Shown one piece after another: positions 20,255-22,696 of a DNA stretch of 22,696 nt. Numbering within the stretch: the first letter of the stretch is position 1; each line of letters opens with the position of its first letter. The position numbers were made by a program, and so were the translations under genes. The stretch comes from Didymodactylos carnosus (taxonomy: Eukaryota > Rotifera > Eurotatoria > Philodinida > Philodinidae), in NCBI GenBank assembly GCA_905250885.1, contig CAJNOQ010002781.1, forward strand, positions 1 to 22,696, given 5' to 3'. The notes below the pieces were generated by a model. That model did no database searches, was not told the origin of the DNA, and saw only the letters and a program-made list of their open reading frames with translations.

Positions 20255-21448
20255 ATGCCAATTAGTAGCAGTGCCCGTGAGTATGCATTACCGCCGATCT
20301 CAAAGAAAAAAGAACGACATCAAGTAACTTCAATGATTCTGCTAAAAAACAAAGCATCTATTATTTTTTTCTTATGGAATAGGTTCTACAGTCAGAACAG
20401 TCACGCATAGTAGCAGAACATTCTGCATCGTTCCCTCCAATAAGTACAGTACTTATCAATCGGCCACCGACGCCGTCTACAGCTGGGTAAGTTTTCGATC
20501 TTTCGGCCGCCCTGGTGATACAAGGTAAATCGAACTCGCGATGGAAGTTTGGTTCAGAGCTGTAGAATCTGCCTGTTTGCTCCGATAGTCGTCGAGGGAA
20601 AACTTATTGATTCGGGGAAATTTTTTGAAAAACTGAAACATCTTTTTGCAAATACATTGCAAAAGAAATTCGGTTCGTGGATAATGTCGGGGAAGTTTCT
20701 GAAAAAACTTTTTCTGACGAGGGAAATTTTCCAATCTCACGGGTAGATTCTGCATCTCTGGTTTGGTCACTATCCCGACTGTGTTAAAGAAAGCACTGTT
20801 ATTTCTTGACAAACAGTAAGACTATAACAGTTCAAGTTCCAAAGCTGATGAACCGTTCAAAAAAGCTGGTCGGGTAATTCCAGTTTGGATGAATTGAACT
20901 ATCGAACAGTTCAAGTTCAGCTCAAGCGAACTGTTAGGACTAGAGATGGGCCTTTACTGAAGTTACTAAAAGTTACTTTTCCTATTTACTTTGATTTTTT
21001 GGATATTTCCTTGTATTTACTCTACTTAAAACTTGCCTATCTCTTCTGCGATTTCTAGGCAGATTAAATCCAAATAAATGTTTTTAAAATCAAACTAAGT
21101 AGGAAAAGTAACCTTTTGGTAACTTCGGTAAAGTCTCACCTCTAGTTCGGACAATTCAGTTCCGAAGTTCAACTAGAACTACTCGAACAGCTCTTGAGTC
21201 ATCCTTGATTTTCTTTATTTTATTTTTATGTCTCGTGCAAATTATTCGTTTCAGAAATAACGCAAGTTTGCTCACGACAGTGTCAAAAGGTTTTTGTTCA
21301 TCGAAATTGTGTAAACTTTTAACTGGTGCGCTGGTGCTATTAACGGCTGGTGCGATTATTGGACTGGCAATTCCGCTTGCTCGCAGTGTCAACAATAGTT
21401 CAAAGTCAACCGCGACTACTTCGACGACAACGCCCGCAAGTTCAATCG
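20255..21448 (+). CDS. single-pass type II-like membrane protein, first three exons (3' incomplete)
   Basis: Exons 20255-20323, 20383-20486 and 21255-21448 join in frame (phase 0, then phase 2) with GT-AG introns, giving 122 codons before an open phase-1 donor. The ATG at 20255 is chosen because an in-frame TAA lies just upstream (20236-20238). Residues 1-57 are polar with a basic patch (KKKERH) and a Pro-rich end (INRPPTPSTAG). Lys/Cys residues precede a hydrophobic helix at about 79-100 (LLTGALVLLTAGAIIGLAIPLA). N-x-S sites (NNSS, 104-107) and a Ser/Thr-rich stalk follow. Charge bias suggests N-terminus inside. Such stalks usually carry an extracellular domain, which I could not locate; a 21-bp S/T-coding exon at 21546-21566 is possible. 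I do not recognise the family. Third-position GC is higher than in the coiled-coil gene. Confidence 0.6.
20563..20753. repeat. candidate small inverted-repeat element in intron 2 of the membrane-protein gene
   Basis: The ends TAGAATCTGCC (20563-20573) and GGTAGATTCTGC (20742-20753) are inverted, and a CTTTTTGCAA / TTGCAAAAG hairpin lies near the centre (about 20640-20664). GGGGAAATTTTTTGAAAAACT and GGGGAAGTTTCTGAAAAAACT are direct echoes. Open frames on both strands (20477-20812 minus, 20549-20746 plus) follow from this symmetry. No clear target duplication. Confidence 0.4.
20941..21144. mobile_element. hAT-type MITE, 204 bp
   Basis: The left end TAGAGATGGGCCTTTACTGA and the reverse-complemented right end TAGAGGTGAGACTTTACCGA form terminal inverted repeats that continue for about 60 bp (AAGTTAC, TTACTTTTCCTA, TTTGATTTT). 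Flanks GTTAGGAC (20933-20940) and GTTCGGAC (21145-21152) match at 7 of 8 bases, the hAT target duplication length. TAGRGRTGGGC-type ends are typical of hAT (recalled). It sits in intron 2 of the membrane-protein gene. Confidence 0.8.
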
Positions 21449-22416
21449 GTATGTAGATAAAAATGTTAGTCTTGCATGACGTGCTGTAAGTTTAATATCT
21501 ACACCAAATATTATTTTGAGGAGGTGAGGTATCTGATCTTTTTAGCCACTATCAGTTCTTTTTCAGGTGTTTCTTGATACGGTCAAGTAAAAACAAGAAT
21601 ACTCCACTTCATTTAGGGAGCAATCTACGGGAGCATGTCAAACGTGGCTTAATTCCATACTGCTCGTGACTTGCGGTACCAAGTTTCACAGAAGTCCGAT
21701 GTCATAGAGACGAACCGTGAGATAGACAATAGAGTGCATTCGATCACATGGTTCGGGGCTGTCGACCCTTGCGCAGCCATTTCGGTAACTTTCCTCTCCC
21801 CCACCCCCGTATCGCTGTCAATCATCAGGTTTCCTTCCTTAAAAGATGAACAAAAACAGAACTAACTGATTCAGTTTTTCATGTTTTTGCTAATGAAAAC
21901 TATTCAGACGCTCAACCTTACCTCAGGGCTGAGATAGGATGGGTAAAAATAGTTGCTCGACAAGCACATTGAACTATTTTAATCTGTTTTGATTTCGCAC
22001 TCCAAGGGAGCATGTCAAAATGTATTCTGGTCGGTCGGTCGCTATTCCGCTATTCCTCTATTCCGCACACAACATTTCGTTTTATAATAACTTTTATATA
22101 CATGTATATAGGAACTTCGTTTCTTTTCTAATTTCATCTGATTAGATTAGTTTGATTATTTCTTCAAAGACAACTGACCGCTATGTTTCACTTACATCAT
22201 TATAGGAGCAGGCATTTTTCTGTGTTTCTGTTTAAAGAATAAAATCAGAAAGGAGGGAGTGCTCACTTTAAACTTATTTTGTATTGTACCAACTTTGCTA
22301 ACTGAAATTTTACTGATTAGAAAAGATCCTTCCCCCTTTTCTTATACTAGTTTAAACTACACGAGCTGTACATGATACTGATCTATTTTTCAGAAAGGGA
22401 CGCAATGTAGTCTTTT
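21449..22416. other. unassigned region downstream of the membrane-protein exons
   Basis: Probably intron and/or 3' sequence of the gene beginning at 20255. A 14-bp direct repeat GGGAGCATGTCAAA occurs at 21629-21642 and 22006-22019. Short tandem words (GGTC repeated, CTATTCC repeated three times) occur at about 22030-22065. The frame at 21671-21865 has no recognisable features. No exon continuing phase 1 from 21448 could be chosen with confidence. Confidence 0.4.
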
Positions 22417-22554
22417 AGAAATATGGCTGTGAATATCGTGGGTTATTGTCTAAGCAAGCAAGTTTCGAAAGAGGCAAAAGAACTCTCTGCAAGTCGCGTA
22501 AGGAAAAACGTGCTTTTTCAAACGATGATCAACGATATTCACAGCCATATTTCT
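22417..22554. repeat. perfect 23-bp inverted repeat with 92-bp spacer
   Basis: AGAAATATGGCTGTGAATAT plus CGT at 22417-22439 is exactly complemented at 22532-22554. The match stops abruptly on both sides. It may be the ends of a very small element or a stem-loop in a transcript. No target duplication is seen directly outside. Confidence 0.85.
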
Positions 22555-22691
22555 CAACAACTAAAAAGGGTCCTTTTCTAAAAAATATGTCAGCATCGTG
22601 TACAACTCGTGCGCTTGAAACTAGTATAAAAAAGGGGAATGGATCTTCTTTAATTAGTGTAATTTTAGTTGGGAAAGTTGGCAGAGTATGA
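22419..22691 (+). CDS. possible terminal exon, function unknown
   Basis: After a TTTTAG that could act as acceptor, 91 codons stay open to TGA at 22689-22691. The product is basic (FERGKRTLCKSRKEKRAF) and Ser/Thr-rich, with no recognised domain. There is no convincing internal start apart from a Met well inside. The perfect inverted repeat 22417-22439/22532-22554 overlaps the frame, so openness may be coincidental. It could be a last exon of the 20255 gene, an unrelated exon, or spurious. Confidence 0.2.
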   Translation, partial: KYGCEYRGLLSKQASFERGKRTLCKSRKEKRAFSNDDQRYSQPYFSTTKKGPFLKNMSASCTTRALETSIKKGNGSSLISVILVGKVGRV

Positions 22692-22696
22692 AGTCG

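Noticed and set aside
20847..20880. CTGATGAACC word considered as a second hammerhead core
   Set aside because: No GAAA box at a suitable distance and no pairing flanks.
1..22696. CRISPR array, prokaryotic operon or phage region
   Set aside because: There are no regularly spaced identical repeats with unique spacers, and the spliced gene structure is clearly eukaryotic.

Overview
The window looks like nuclear DNA of a small invertebrate. It is AT-rich, has many short (about 50-90 bp) GT-AG introns, carries a metazoan-type centrosomal coiled-coil gene, and holds several small non-autonomous DNA transposons. A bdelloid rotifer (Adineta/Rotaria type) is my best guess from gene structure and repeat style. 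That guess is inference: I saw no lineage-specific marker such as rRNA or a telomere repeat.

Layout. Bases 1-3576 hold no exon I can support; they contain a dispersed repeat and simple AT-rich sequence. Bases 3577-14423 hold one plus-strand gene, which I reconstruct as 35 exons (about 1,343 codons once one extra A is set aside). Its C-terminal part resembles the centrosomin / CDK5RAP2 / myomegalin family of microtubule-organising-centre scaffolds. The 5' end is missing or unrecognised. The first 13 visible exons are all multiples of three with phase-0 introns, and one exon is frameshifted at a run of ten A. Most introns are tiny. The few long ones contain inserted repeats (a candidate MITE, inverted repeats, a dispersed repeat copy, a 20-nt periodic array).

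Bases 14424-20254 are a gene-poor, higher-GC zone crowded with transposon relics: a hAT-like element (16129-17056), a piggyBac-like element with TTAA at both ends (17109-17976) carrying a large foldback and a 20-nt periodic array, an outer inverted repeat suggesting nested insertion, a hammerhead-ribozyme-like motif on the minus strand (18250-18293), and a 376-bp inverted-repeat element (18511-18886).

Bases 20255-21448 hold the first three exons of a second plus-strand gene. It encodes a small membrane-anchored protein: a short basic/proline-rich N-terminus, one transmembrane helix, then a Ser/Thr-rich stalk. It probably continues beyond what I can follow. Its single long intron contains two small inverted-repeat elements, one with a hAT-type 8-bp target duplication. 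The last kilobase has one further open stretch of uncertain status overlapped by a perfect 23-bp inverted repeat.

The two genes show no functional link. I found no tRNA, rRNA, CRISPR array or operon-like structure, and no clear evidence of a new multi-gene system. The most noteworthy signals are the nested transposon cluster, the ribozyme-like motif, the frameshift in an otherwise intact gene, and the run of phase-0 exons.
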